From Symsagittifera roscoffensis (Eukaryota; Xenacoelomorpha; Acoela; Convolutidae), in assembly GCF_963678635.1 (NCBI RefSeq), contig NC_087069.1, positions 15,286,660 through 15,350,659 on the forward strand: a DNA stretch of 64,000 nt, given 5' to 3'. Both the position numbers and the translations under genes were made by a program. Below, in pieces: positions 46,752 through 56,000 of this stretch. Each line of letters opens with the position of its first letter. Position 1 is the first letter of the stretch. The notes under the pieces are model-generated. The model searched no databases. It worked only from the letters and a program-made list of their open reading frames with translations, and was not told where the DNA came from.

Positions 46752-47724
46752 AGATCCATACCTCGGAACCATAGGCCGGCTGTTAGGTGGCTTATTATCG
46801 GATGATCATCCCTTATCTCCGGAGTGAACTTCAATTGTCATCTCAACTTCAACTTAACTTCAAAATCTCAAGTAATAGGACCTCTTCCAACACCATGAGG
46901 ATATCTACCAACTCGTAGAATCCCCTCAAGGCATGAGATACGTCCGCCCATGCCGCTGCCAATTCCGACTTCAGAAGTCTCAAGTTCGTGGGTTCCAGCT
47001 CTCGATTGGGGGCTGCCATCAACACCCGCCACTCGTTCACCACCACTATGAGGATCAAGATAGCGTATACAAATTGCAACGCCGGCGGCATGCTTGCGTA
47101 CCCCGGGGACGTTGTAAGCGCCACCTTCGTCTTGGCTCCGAATCGAGAAGTCATATTCTCTTGCACATCATTCATTGCCGCAAACAATGTCTGGATAGCT
47201 TCTCATACCTTCTTGGGCGTCGGTGCATCACTTTTCAGATGCTCCTGAAGCCCCGCCGGATGCAAGTGATCATTCATTCCAGCAAAAAGCAGCAGCTCCG
47301 GTTCGCAAAGCATTTCTGATTTGATTGCCACCACCAGAGTCAACATCTGGTTCAATTCCTCACCAGGCAGCAGGTGCACTAGGGTCTCTGGCCAAAACAG
47401 CTTCAGAGACGTCCCCTCGAAATCAGAGCCCGCCACGATGATTACTCTTGCGGCTCCTGGATCCGATCGATCATACACCGCCAATGTCTTCGCCAACTGT
47501 GCGTTCCCACAGGGTCTTCCGTATCTTGAGTCGTTTGCTAATTTTCCGCCTTCGTAGGCAGCATCTGGGAGTCCCATCTCTTTCGTCTCGAGTAATTTGT
47601 CCACTAGTCTCAGCTGCGCAGGAGTCAACCTGATTCTCGCTACGCTTGTTCGGTGTTTAGGGGGCTCCACGATGAGCCCTGGACTCCCCAACAGCTTGAG
47701 TGGCCTATAGTTGATCGTTCCCAT
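46752..47724 (-). pseudogene. Second SGNH-like hydrolase domain (tentative)
   Basis: One frame runs from 47724 through a TGA at 47203-47205 to 46849, then shifts. Blocks fit a divergent SGNH fold. VIIVAGSDFEG (about 47416-47445) stands where the nucleophile block lies. LLLFAGMNDHL has the G-x-N-D block (Asn codon 47272-47274). KVALTTSPGY is a core strand. EIRDDHPIISHL (about 46790-46815) is at the place of the final Asp-x-x-His block. The nucleophile block reads G-S-D and not G-D-S, so this may be a degenerate or non-catalytic copy of the first domain. SGNH proteins are typically esterases or lipases. The assignment is from motif order only. Confidence 0.5.
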
Positions 47725-48229
47725 TATTTATCAGAGGAATCCCGGTCAGATCCGCCGTCTCCATCATCCTCGCTCTCGAGAAGTGTGCTTCATGGGCCTT
47801 CAACCAATCCACACAATGGTGTCGACTCAAGTCCTCATGTGACACGTGCTTGAGCCCCAGGGTCTCAGCCAACTCCAGTCTGCATTCCAAATCCTCCAGG
47901 CCCAGTTCCTTGATCCTCTCCAGATATCGTGTCCGGCTCGTCTCTGCTGGTTTTTCCACTCTTTTGTGATCCACCACCACCACTAAGGATACTACCGAAC
48001 TTTGGGGCATGGACTATTCTGCTTCTTCGGCCTCCATCGGTGTAGACCCCGGTAGCCTGGTCCGGCTACTCCTTGAGCTATCTCTCGAATTGACTCTCAC
48101 TCCCAGACGATTGGACAGGGATCTCGTGGCAAAGAAAGGGAGCACCGGGTGTGGACAGAAGGTGAACTGGCCCAATTCCAGCAGATCCGCTTCCAGTGTG
48201 TTTTTGTGTTTCTGGAAGACGCCATTCAG
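47705..48229 (-). pseudogene. Linker between the two SGNH-like domains
   Basis: Same frame as the first SGNH domain. It contains a TGA at the domain edge (about 48228) and a TAG near 48017, then RTRYLERIKELGLEDLECRL, a helical Glu/Leu-rich stretch, to a TAG at 47705. The next domain begins with an ATG at 47724 in another frame, overlapping by twenty bases. Confidence 0.5.
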
Positions 48230-48835
48230 TCATTCCACACCTTTAGGCCTATCAAAATGGATGCCATCCGAAGACGCGTCATCCGAGAAGGATTGCTCCA
48301 TCATGTCTGCCACATCCAACAACCTAACGGGGAGCACGTTCCTCTGCTGCATTTGCCTGATTATTCCGTTGATGTTGCGCACCTTCTCGTTCATTTCCAT
48401 CGCATGCTGATCGGCCATCATGTTTTAAGGGACGGTGCAAATCGTGAGTATAGCAGGATCCATCTGAATCCTCAACTCCTCAAGGATGCAGCTCATCTTC
48501 TCGTGTAGCCTCATTTCTTTCCTCGTTTCACCTCTGGGCACGTCATTGGTTCTCATCATCAGAGTCACCGTGTAGATATTCACCATGTCTAACATCTCAA
48601 GTGATGCCAACATCTCAGTAGTTGCGGCCCTAGAAAAGCTCAAGACTCCAGTCTGCCAATGCGACTGGATCCGGGTCAGCACTCAAATCAGGCTGTCCCC
48701 TATGATTAAGTGGACCGCACCCTCTGGTATTCTCGGCTGTGCGTAGTACTCAGCCCATGACGCGTCGTGGAAACAATCCCTTCTCGCCCTCTGTTCGGTG
48801 GTCCAATCCTTACGATTGTGTCTGTGATATCTGCC
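48230..48835 (-). pseudogene. SGNH/GDSL-type hydrolase domain
   Basis: A single frame with two internal stops (TGA 48683-48685 and TAA 48425-48427) carries all landmark blocks in order. VHLIIGDSLI has the nucleophile Ser (Gly-Asp-Ser codons 48692-48700). MMRTNDVPRGE has the Asn of the oxyanion block (Asn-Asp 48542-48547). SSDGIHFDRPKG has the catalytic Asp and His in D-x-x-H form (Asp 48266-48268, His 48257-48259). The distance from Ser to His is about 145 residues, normal for a compact SGNH fold. Members hydrolyse acyl esters. Similar esterases are known in ORF1 of CR1-type LINEs, but here the neighbour is a gypsy element. All catalytic residues are kept; only nonsense changes break it. Confidence 0.75.
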
Positions 48836-49366
48836 CTATGTCTTCTTTTTGTAGCCTGCGATCACCACGCTCCTGACTGGTTGGTCTCTCCAAGTAGGGG
48901 GTCGCTCCACTCTTGTTGAGTCGTCACGGGTTCCCAACTGCAGCCTATCGTGTAGTTCCTTGAGACGTGTTGAACTCCCGCTAACTTGGCTGCTGTTCGG
49001 GGTTGAACTCGGGATGTATCCCGGCAGTGTTACCTCCATCAGCGGGCGTATTGGTTGCGCCTCCAAACCACGCACGGAGGACACCGGCTCGGGTGGTATC
49101 CATACTTCCAGTCCCTCGTTGATGTGTTCCTGAGCCGCTCGGTCCAAGTTGAATCGCCCACTGGACCTAGGAACTTCATCCACCTCCATCCGTGACTCTG
49201 GCCTTGACCCTGCAGCTGCTCGTTCTGTGGTCCTGGTTCCCTTTTCCTTTTGTCTCGCGAACTCTCGTTGTCGCTGCTGGATCTTTTCGAGTTCAGACTT
49301 CAACTGAACGCAATTCGCCTCATTCTCGCATACCTTCTGCTCTTGTTGGTACTCTGCCCTCATCAT
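48836..49366 (-). pseudogene. Long SGNH-bearing frame, coiled-coil and Pro/Ser linker
   Basis: 176 codons starting near 49366 with QLKSELEKIQQRQREFARQK (coiled coil) and followed by a Pro/Ser/Arg-rich stretch ending VIAGYKKKT at a TAG (48836-48838). The frame continues past the TAG directly into the SGNH domain (RYHRHNRKDW and so on), so these were one protein. Likely roles are oligomerisation and a spacer. Confidence 0.6.
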
Positions 49367-49946
49367 ACTAAGGTCAAGCCTCGCCTGATCCCTCTCGAGG
49401 ACCGCTTGATCTCTTTCCAGGTTCGCCTGGTCACTCTCGAGCTTCGCACCATCCGGTCAAGATTCGCCTTGTCTCTCTCCCTCTGCGCCCTCTCCAGTTC
49501 CCTCTTCAGGTTACTGAGGTCCGGATATATTTCCTCCGTCTGTTGTGACCGTATCATAGACGGTGGCTTACTCATGACCTGGGCCGCAGATCTTACTGGT
49601 GGCCTGGTTGGTAGTGGGAACTCTCCCGCGCCGTACTCCATGTTGTTGCTCAAGCTAGGATTTCTCGCCTAGTCGAATCCCCTCACGCCTCCATCCACAT
49701 TCATACCAACCATCTGGTCTGCTCTTGATTGGATATCCCCTCTGTCGTGTAGCCAACCATCAAAACAGCTTCTGTCGCTGACTCCCTGCATTCATTCTGG
49801 GCCTCTTACTGCAGGATGGCGTTCAACATTACTACCATCCTCTCATCGACTTGCATGTAGTCCAGATCCCTCAAGCGTTTGTATAGCTCATCGAGCGTAG
49901 GTCTCTTGAGCGCTGCAGGTATAGATTTCCAAAAACGATCTGCCAT
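49363..49946 (-). pseudogene. Long SGNH-bearing frame, N-terminal part
   Basis: The ATG at 49944-49946 opens MADRFWKSIPAALKRPTLDE, running 46 codons to a TAA at 49806-49808. A second frame then carries DQMVGMNVDGGVRGFD, a TAG, and from 49653 the Arg/Glu-rich LKRELERAQRERDKANLDRM, a coiled coil. It joins the next frame near 49366-49400, where the reading frame slips. No start further upstream is seen before the short repeat at 49966, so this ATG is the likely beginning. Confidence 0.55.
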
Positions 49947-49965
49947 TGTCACAATCTCTAGATGA

Positions 49966-50064
49966 TACTACCTTGTCAACCAACTTGAGAACTACCTTAT
50001 CAATCAACTTGAGATCCTACCTTAACAACTCGAGAATTACCTTACCAACCAGCTTGAGAATCGA
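49966..50064. repeat. Four imperfect tandem repeats of about 25 bp
   Basis: Units of the form ACCTTATCAATCAACTTGAGA recur four times with period 20-27. They sit just upstream of the start codon of the long minus-strand frame, in its presumed 5' leader. Confidence 0.75.
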
Positions 50065-50416
50065 GAAATGTCTCCCTTCAAATGCTGCTGATCGTGAACT
50101 CGTTCAAGATCTTCTTTTTCTTTTCAAATGAGTGCGGCTAGGTCGTCAACTCAATTTTGCAAATCTATCTGAAAATAAAAAGCAGTAATTAGACCGAGAT
50201 GTACTGTGCCTAACCTAAGCCTCCCCCATCATTGTGTTTAAAACATTATCCCATCAGTTATCTACTAAAATAATTCAATTAGTGATTCTTAAGAGCATGC
50301 AGCTTCATTTCATGTTCTAGCACCATTAATTCTTTAAGGTTTGTTTGTCATGCCAATTACAATAAAATCTGAATCTGTCTACCTGACTCGTGCCCCTGTG
50401 TACCTAACTCGAGATC

Positions 50417-50439
50417 NNNNNNNNNNNNNNNNNNNNNNN
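50417..50439. other. Assembly gap of 23 N
   Basis: Undefined bases between the long minus-strand frame and the gypsy leader. The size 23 suggests an estimated small gap. Confidence 0.98.
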
Positions 50440-53400
50440 AGAAAAGAAATTTTATCTAGGACACTCCTCATGGTGCAAATTTTGGGAAAATGTTGAAAGG
50501 CAGTGAGATGTAGTACGATTGTGACATTCGACCAGAATGTGAAAAATGCAATCTCTGCAGAATTCGGAATTTTAGCAGTAAGCCTTCCGGATTGGTGGTT
50601 TTTAAGAACTAAGGGCGTTATTGGAACGTTTAGCCAAACGGTGAAGGCTGGAATATTCTAGTATTTTAAAATTTCAAAAATTCGAATGATGACGTTACAT
50701 TTCTGAGAAGTGCTGAAACGGCCATTTTTAACAAAAACGAGTGAAAAAACACAACAACAACAACATTAGTTGCGCTGACGAGAACAACTTTATCGAAATT
50801 GAAGAAGTCGAAATTGAAGAAAAACAGCAGCAGATTGCAGAGAACGTTCCGAGTTGCAACTATTGTGCTGCTACAATAGTTGCAAGGCCATTGCGAACAA
50901 CGGTGAAGGGTAAGAAACCAGCCTTCCGTGTTGTCGTGAAATCGAACTTAAGGAGCTTGATTCACCGGATTCCAGAATCCGGAAGGGTCTCGGGACGGAA
51001 AACTTTTATTGGCTCATATGAACTTTTAGCATCCTGTCATGTCCTGACTTGAATTTAATTGATATTTGGATTAGTTTTGACAAGGATGAGGTGCTAGGAG
51101 TTGGGGGAAAGGGTTGATCCATCTTCGATGGAGATGATGATTTTTATCTACTGAACAAAAACAATAGTAATATAATAAATAGTAGCCCTGTTTTTAGGAG
51201 TGACCTCGTGGTCTGGGGATACTGAGACCCAGCCATGAGCTCACTATTTTTGCATGTAATTCAGTTAATTTGAGCGTTCTGGTCGAAGCCGGAGAACAGT
51301 AACGTTTTTGTCGACCCGATGTTAGAAAAGACCACCGAAAAGTACTGGCTTGGTAGAGACGGTGAAAAACATGCAAAGCTCTGTTTAGACGCTAGCCAGT
51401 CGTCTTAAGACTTAGTTTTGTTATCCGTCGATATGTATCTTCCGGGCGAATGTTACATGTATGTTTTTATGGCGCTCCTGGGTGTTATTCTTTCATAACA
51501 TCATGACCGGCGGAACCGTTAACGAGCACTCCGCGCCGAGCGGATGCTCACATTAACGCCCTTAATAGGCCTAAACTGCCGGGGTGGAAGGGTAGTTCGG
51601 AACGCGGAAGCCTTCCGGATTACCGTGAAAAGTTTTTTAACCTAGTTAAGCCAGAAAATTCACGAACCAGGAAGGGTGGGGGGAATCATGAACCCCTCAT
51701 CTCCTGAGTGGTTTGTGACCAAAAACACTTAAAGATATAAGCAAAACCAAACAAAAAGTAGTATAGTACCCAAGAAAAACAAAAAACATAAAAAATAACC
51801 GAAAAAAAACCAAAAACAGTAAAAAAGTAAAAAATCAGTAGAAATCATCCCCCCAGACAAGATGTGATTCAACCCCCCCATTTGTTGTTGATAGATATAT
51901 TGTTGTTACAGGCATTTATATCAGTCAGGATCGTTACGATCAATTTTGTGGCCCGTTTGTGAGGCTTGTACTGTAGGGTTATTTGAGCATTTAAGCACGT
52001 TAATGATAAATTGCGCTCAATCCGGAAGGGTCAGCTGATTTGCGCTCAATTCGGAAGGGTCCTGGGTGAAGACCGATCCGGCAAGCAGTACAAGGAGCAA
52101 CAAGAAGGGGCTCAACGACAACAGCAATCGACTGTTGGGTATCGTTAACAAGTTTTCTATCCCTTTTGGTACAAAAAGTAAGATAGTAATCTGTGGGGGG
52201 CTCGACAGTGCTGCACTGTAGTGACCCTTCACCGAACTGCGAATATCCGAGTTAAGCACCTTAATTCGGATAATAAACAAACCCGGAGGGGTATATTATT
52301 ACTAATATTATTACTTATATAGCCTATATTAATAGTCTTATATCGTTTTTCAGTGAAAAACAACGAAAACAGACCGGTTTTTAGGGTCAAAATAGCGATA
52401 TTTTGATCCCCCCACAAGTCGCGATTTTTGAGATATCGATATTTTTTGAAACGGAAAAAAGCGCTAAGTTAGTGTGTTACATCGTAACTGCACTACTATA
52501 ATAAGTAGAACCGGTTAACTTTAGTTCGGAAGTGGTTGGAACTAGTTTGGTACCAAAAACCAAATTTTCCCATTTTTTGATAGTAAGAAGCACTATAAAA
52601 TCAGAAAATTTTTTGAAATCTTTGAGTTAGGACAGTAAAAATAGTTGTTCGGACAACGTCGACTAGTGAATCTACGAGTTTTAAAACCCGCTACCCGAAA
52701 GCCTTCCGGGTTGCAGAGAAATCGAACATAACGTGTTTGATTTGGTGGATTCATCAATCCGGAGGGGTCCAGGTAGCATAGTTTTTCGCAAATTTTTTCT
52801 ACAAAAGCGTTTTAGATCGGGTCTTTTGCATTGAACTAGAAGAGTATAGGCCTTCCGAGCTCAGATCAATAATTTTTAGGTCGAAAGGACCAGATTTGCG
52901 GAAAAAGTTAGGCGGAACCTATAAGAGAGAAAATTTTTGAGTTTGGAAAAAAGACGTTTTGGTTAATAACTTTGGAACTACAGAGCATATCGAGTCAATC
53001 TTGGTACCATTAGATCAGAAATTAGCTGAACTTACTAGTAGGAAAGAGAATTACTCGAAAAAGCGAGCGAGAAAATTTTTTGAGATTGTTTTTAGCAAAT
53101 TACACAAATCCGGAGGGGTACACCCTTCACGTTTTATAAATTTTTCTGAAAAACCCTTATACCCCTACCAAAAATTGATAGCGATTGAACTAAGTAACTT
53201 AGGACAGTTCTAGACAAAAAGGGAGGGCTGAAGGCACAAGACAACCATAATAGAGTCGAAATTAGGCAAGTGATAAGACCCTTCACCGTTAGTGTGAATT
53301 GTCAAATAAGTGCCTTAACTTCAATCCGGAGGGGTCTAGGAAAGGACCCTATACCCTTCCCAGTTAATTCAAACAGCATAAAAGCAACGCAGAACGTATC

Positions 53401-54431
53401 CGGAGGGGTATAAGCTGAAATTAAGAAAACTACGAAAAGCTACTTTGACAGAGCTAAGGGCTCCCAATCCGGAGGGGTCGAAATTTTTCAAAGTCAGAGG
53501 GGTCCGAATCCGGAGGGGTCTACTTTCCACAAAACCGGAGGGGTCCGAATCCGGAGGGGTCTTATAGTTGCTAATTCGGAGGGGTCCAAATCCGGAGGGG
53601 TCCATATTCTGACAGTCCGGAAGGGTCCTATTTGTGCCAATCCGGAGGGGTATCATTTTATTAAGGACTTAGGTAAACGAAAGAAAGACTAAAAAGCGAG
53701 AGGTATTAGGTTATTAATACACAGGCTAGGTATCAGTGACTGCACTGGTAACTTGCCTTTCAAAAAGAACCAGACTAATACAAAACAGGTCCGAACTCGG
53801 ATATTCGCGACACTAAGTCTAAATTAAAAAGAGCGTGACTCATTGGTGTGGATTGGAACATAATACGTTTTTGGGAAAAGTGACTGCCCTGAGGATTTTA
53901 GTAGGTCTAGCTCGGGCAGTCCGAAGGCAGATAGGTAACACAGTACTCGGTGGGTGCAATAGACGCCCACTTGAGAAAATAACTGCCTTCAAAGTTTTGT
54001 CTGTTTGGTGCAGCACCGAGCAGGGAAAACTTTTTCTTTAAAAGACAGGTTCGACTATTGTACTGCGACTGACTAAGAGTACAAGACACATACGTTTTTT
54101 TTTATATAATACATTCATATTGTGTCAATATATATTATTTGTTTTTGATTTTAAATCAACATAAACTGTGCTTGATCGGGTAGTGAATACACTATCTTTT
54201 AAATTGACTGATAACATCATATTGTGCTAGTTTTCAAATCTTACCACCGATATTCGGCTAGTGTGAATAAATTTTATACAAACTGTACTCTGACAACATA
54301 CAGGGATTCGTGGTCACTATTTAATAGAATCTGGTGAAATTTATTGTGTTGTGTCATTATTATTGTTAATAAAACTATAAGGTCTCTAGCAATTGAGTCA
54401 AGAGTAGGCATAGGAAAGTGACAAATAAAGA
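50440..54431 (+). promoter_or_regulatory. 4 kb non-coding leader or LTR of the gypsy element
   Basis: No convincing gene. Small frames (50741-51052, 52959-53213) have no family. The region is marked by recurring short GC-rich phrases in AT-rich DNA, by CCTTCCGG and CCCTTCACCG phrases, and by an A-rich tract at about 51730-51835. I could not find a matched LTR pair because the element runs off the window, nor a tRNA-complementary primer site before 54432. Confidence 0.5.
52270..53660. repeat. Dispersed TCCGGAGGGGTC motif cluster
   Basis: CCGGAGGGGT occurs about eleven times here (for example near 52276, 52758, 53106, 53325, 53397, 53464, 53509, 53534, 53548, 53590 and 53638). Near-variants with GGAAGGGTC lie near 50976, 52022, 52046 and 53613. 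Copies become densest at 53460-53650, where pairs sit about 15 bases apart. Spacing elsewhere is irregular, so it is not a simple tandem repeat. Confidence 0.85.
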
Positions 54432-55865
54432 ATGAGTTTAGACAAGTCAAGGATACCAAAACGAGGTAATAGCTCTAGGAAATTCATACCTGAAAAGCAA
54501 AGAAAAACGATGACCGATCCTTTTGTGGATTGGATCAAGCGATCCCGGTCTGACAAAAGGGGGACGGTTTCAGGCAGAATGGTTGAAACGAGAAGTCAAA
54601 AGACCTCAGAAGAGCGAAGAGAACTGTTAGAAGTGGAGGTCAATACGGACCATACCACGAATGACAACCAGGAAGTAAATGAGCTGGAAGGGAGAGGCAG
54701 AAGGCTGGCGAGTGAATCTACTCTGGTAGAACAAGGCCATGATTTTGCCACTTCCACCGGGACATTAGATCGAGAAGAGATGTCGGAACTGTCCGACATC
54801 TCAACTGAGGCAGCGGCAACGAGGAGATCTCCGACAGACAACACTATGATGGCAAGCGGAACTGGGAAACAAACAACGTCGTCATCGTTCTCAGAAAGAA
54901 TGAAGAACACCTTAGGAAACTTCTTTCCATTCAGCATGGGAGGAGGAGCAGAAAACGATGGTGAGTCCCAGGAGGATGAGGAAGATGAAGAAGAGCAAGG
55001 GGACTTTGGATCTCAGGTCAGCCTCAATAGTTCGATCCAGGAGAGTGAGGCACACGTCGGAAGAGAGACTGGAACCATGGACAAATTTGGTGTAGTGACA
55101 ACGATAAGCAAGAAGGCAAACACACCAGGCCAGTCAAAAGACTTCGCGATTAGAGCAAGTTCGGAGCCACAACCTGGTGAGAATAAAACCAGAGGGCTCG
55201 GCAACGCGTTAATTGATCCTGAAACAAATAAAGAAGAGATGTTGAAACAGAGGGTCAAGGCCCGGATCTCGACAAGCACGAAGTTACCTGGGACCGACAG
55301 GGTTACACCACCACTAGTGACGCCACTCGTGGATAACGGGGCAGCACTAGAGGAAGCCTTAAACAACATAGTGGACAGTTTAGGAGAACAAAACGAGCAA
55401 ATGTCAATAAGGATGAGTGAACTAGAAAGAGCAGTTCACATTGAGAGGGAAAGGCTGCGGGAAGAAATAAACCGCAACAGACAAGAAGTTGACAGGAGCG
55501 AAAAACGCTTGAAAGAGAGAACGGATGAACACATGACGAGGAATTTGTCGCGAATGACAAGAGAGGCGGAACAGAGGGAGTTACGCTTAAGAGCAGACAT
55601 GGAGAAGTTAAGAATTCAGCAAGAGCAGTCTCTTGGGACTCTTGACACAAAGATAGATGCGATGATGGAGAGGCGAACTCAGGCTATCATGGATAGGTTG
55701 GACGGGCTACTAAGCAGCAAGAGTGGACCAAAAGAAGGAGAACCGAATTCGGGAGGTCCCAGCAGGGAACCGAGGGTGAACTTCAATGAACATCAAAAGA
55801 GGAAGACGTATGGATCCACTAGAGGCAGGGGCAGTTCATCAGGCTATGCCACAAGGGATAATTGA
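54432..55865 (+). CDS. Gypsy gag N-terminal region
   Basis: 477 codons from ATG (an in-frame TAA lies two codons upstream) to TGA at 55863-55865. The first 280 residues are charged and Ser/Thr-rich with an acidic run (EDEEDEEEQGDF), probably disordered. Residues of about 300-430 form a long coiled coil (ERAVHIERERLREEINRNRQ and onward). The end is basic with RGRGSSSGY. The frame continues after the TGA without shift into the zinc-knuckle region, so this is the N-terminal part of one gag-pol. It would assemble and bind RNA. The TGA may be a leaky stop or a Trp-codon mutation. Confidence 0.75.
   Translation: MSLDKSRIPKRGNSSRKFIPEKQRKTMTDPFVDWIKRSRSDKRGTVSGRMVETRSQKTSEERRELLEVEVNTDHTTNDNQEVNELEGRGRRLASESTLVEQGHDFATSTGTLDREEMSELSDISTEAAATRRSPTDNTMMASGTGKQTTSSSFSERMKNTLGNFFPFSMGGGAENDGESQEDEEDEEEQGDFGSQVSLNSSIQESEAHVGRETGTMDKFGVVTTISKKANTPGQSKDFAIRASSEPQPGENKTRGLGNALIDPETNKEEMLKQRVKARISTSTKLPGTDRVTPPLVTPLVDNGAALEEALNNIVDSLGEQNEQMSIRMSELERAVHIERERLREEINRNRQEVDRSEKRLKERTDEHMTRNLSRMTREAEQRELRLRADMEKLRIQQEQSLGTLDTKIDAMMERRTQAIMDRLDGLLSSKSGPKEGEPNSGGPSREPRVNFNEHQKRKTYGSTRGRGSSSGYATRDN
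55863..55865 (+). other. In-frame TGA inside gag
   Basis: The only stop between 54432 and 61172. Coding-like, in-frame sequence runs on (NNRASSTRNRQNSN and so on) to the next methionine at 56001. The stop context is AAT TGA GCA. Confidence 0.85.
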
Positions 55866-56000
55866 GCATGGGGCCCGAACAATAGAGCAAGTTCAACGAG
55901 GAACAGACAAAACTCTAACGAACGACCAACGCAAGGCACACATGCGACTGGGAGAAGTGATTCCGGCAACAGGGGGCATGCAAGCCCGAGGAGGAGTCAT

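Noticed and set aside
49966-50064. Short repeats considered as a CRISPR array
   Set aside because: Only four degenerate units without regular spacers, in a eukaryotic context.
50741-51052. 103-codon plus frame in the gypsy leader
   Set aside because: No family resemblance, and it includes a copy of the leader motif; probably chance.
52959-53213. 84-codon plus frame in the gypsy leader
   Set aside because: Lys/Glu-rich and plausible as a small protein, but it crosses a leader motif copy and has no supporting context.
53369-53656. Minus-strand frame with repeated DPSGF-type peptide
   Set aside because: It is a translation of the TCCGGAGGGGTC motif cluster; the peptide repeat follows from the DNA motif and there is no family or start context.
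54006-54026. TGGTGCAGCACCGAGCAGGG considered as a primer-binding site
   Set aside because: It begins TGG but I could not match it to a tRNA 3' end, it lies inside a frame-like stretch, and no LTR end is evident before it.
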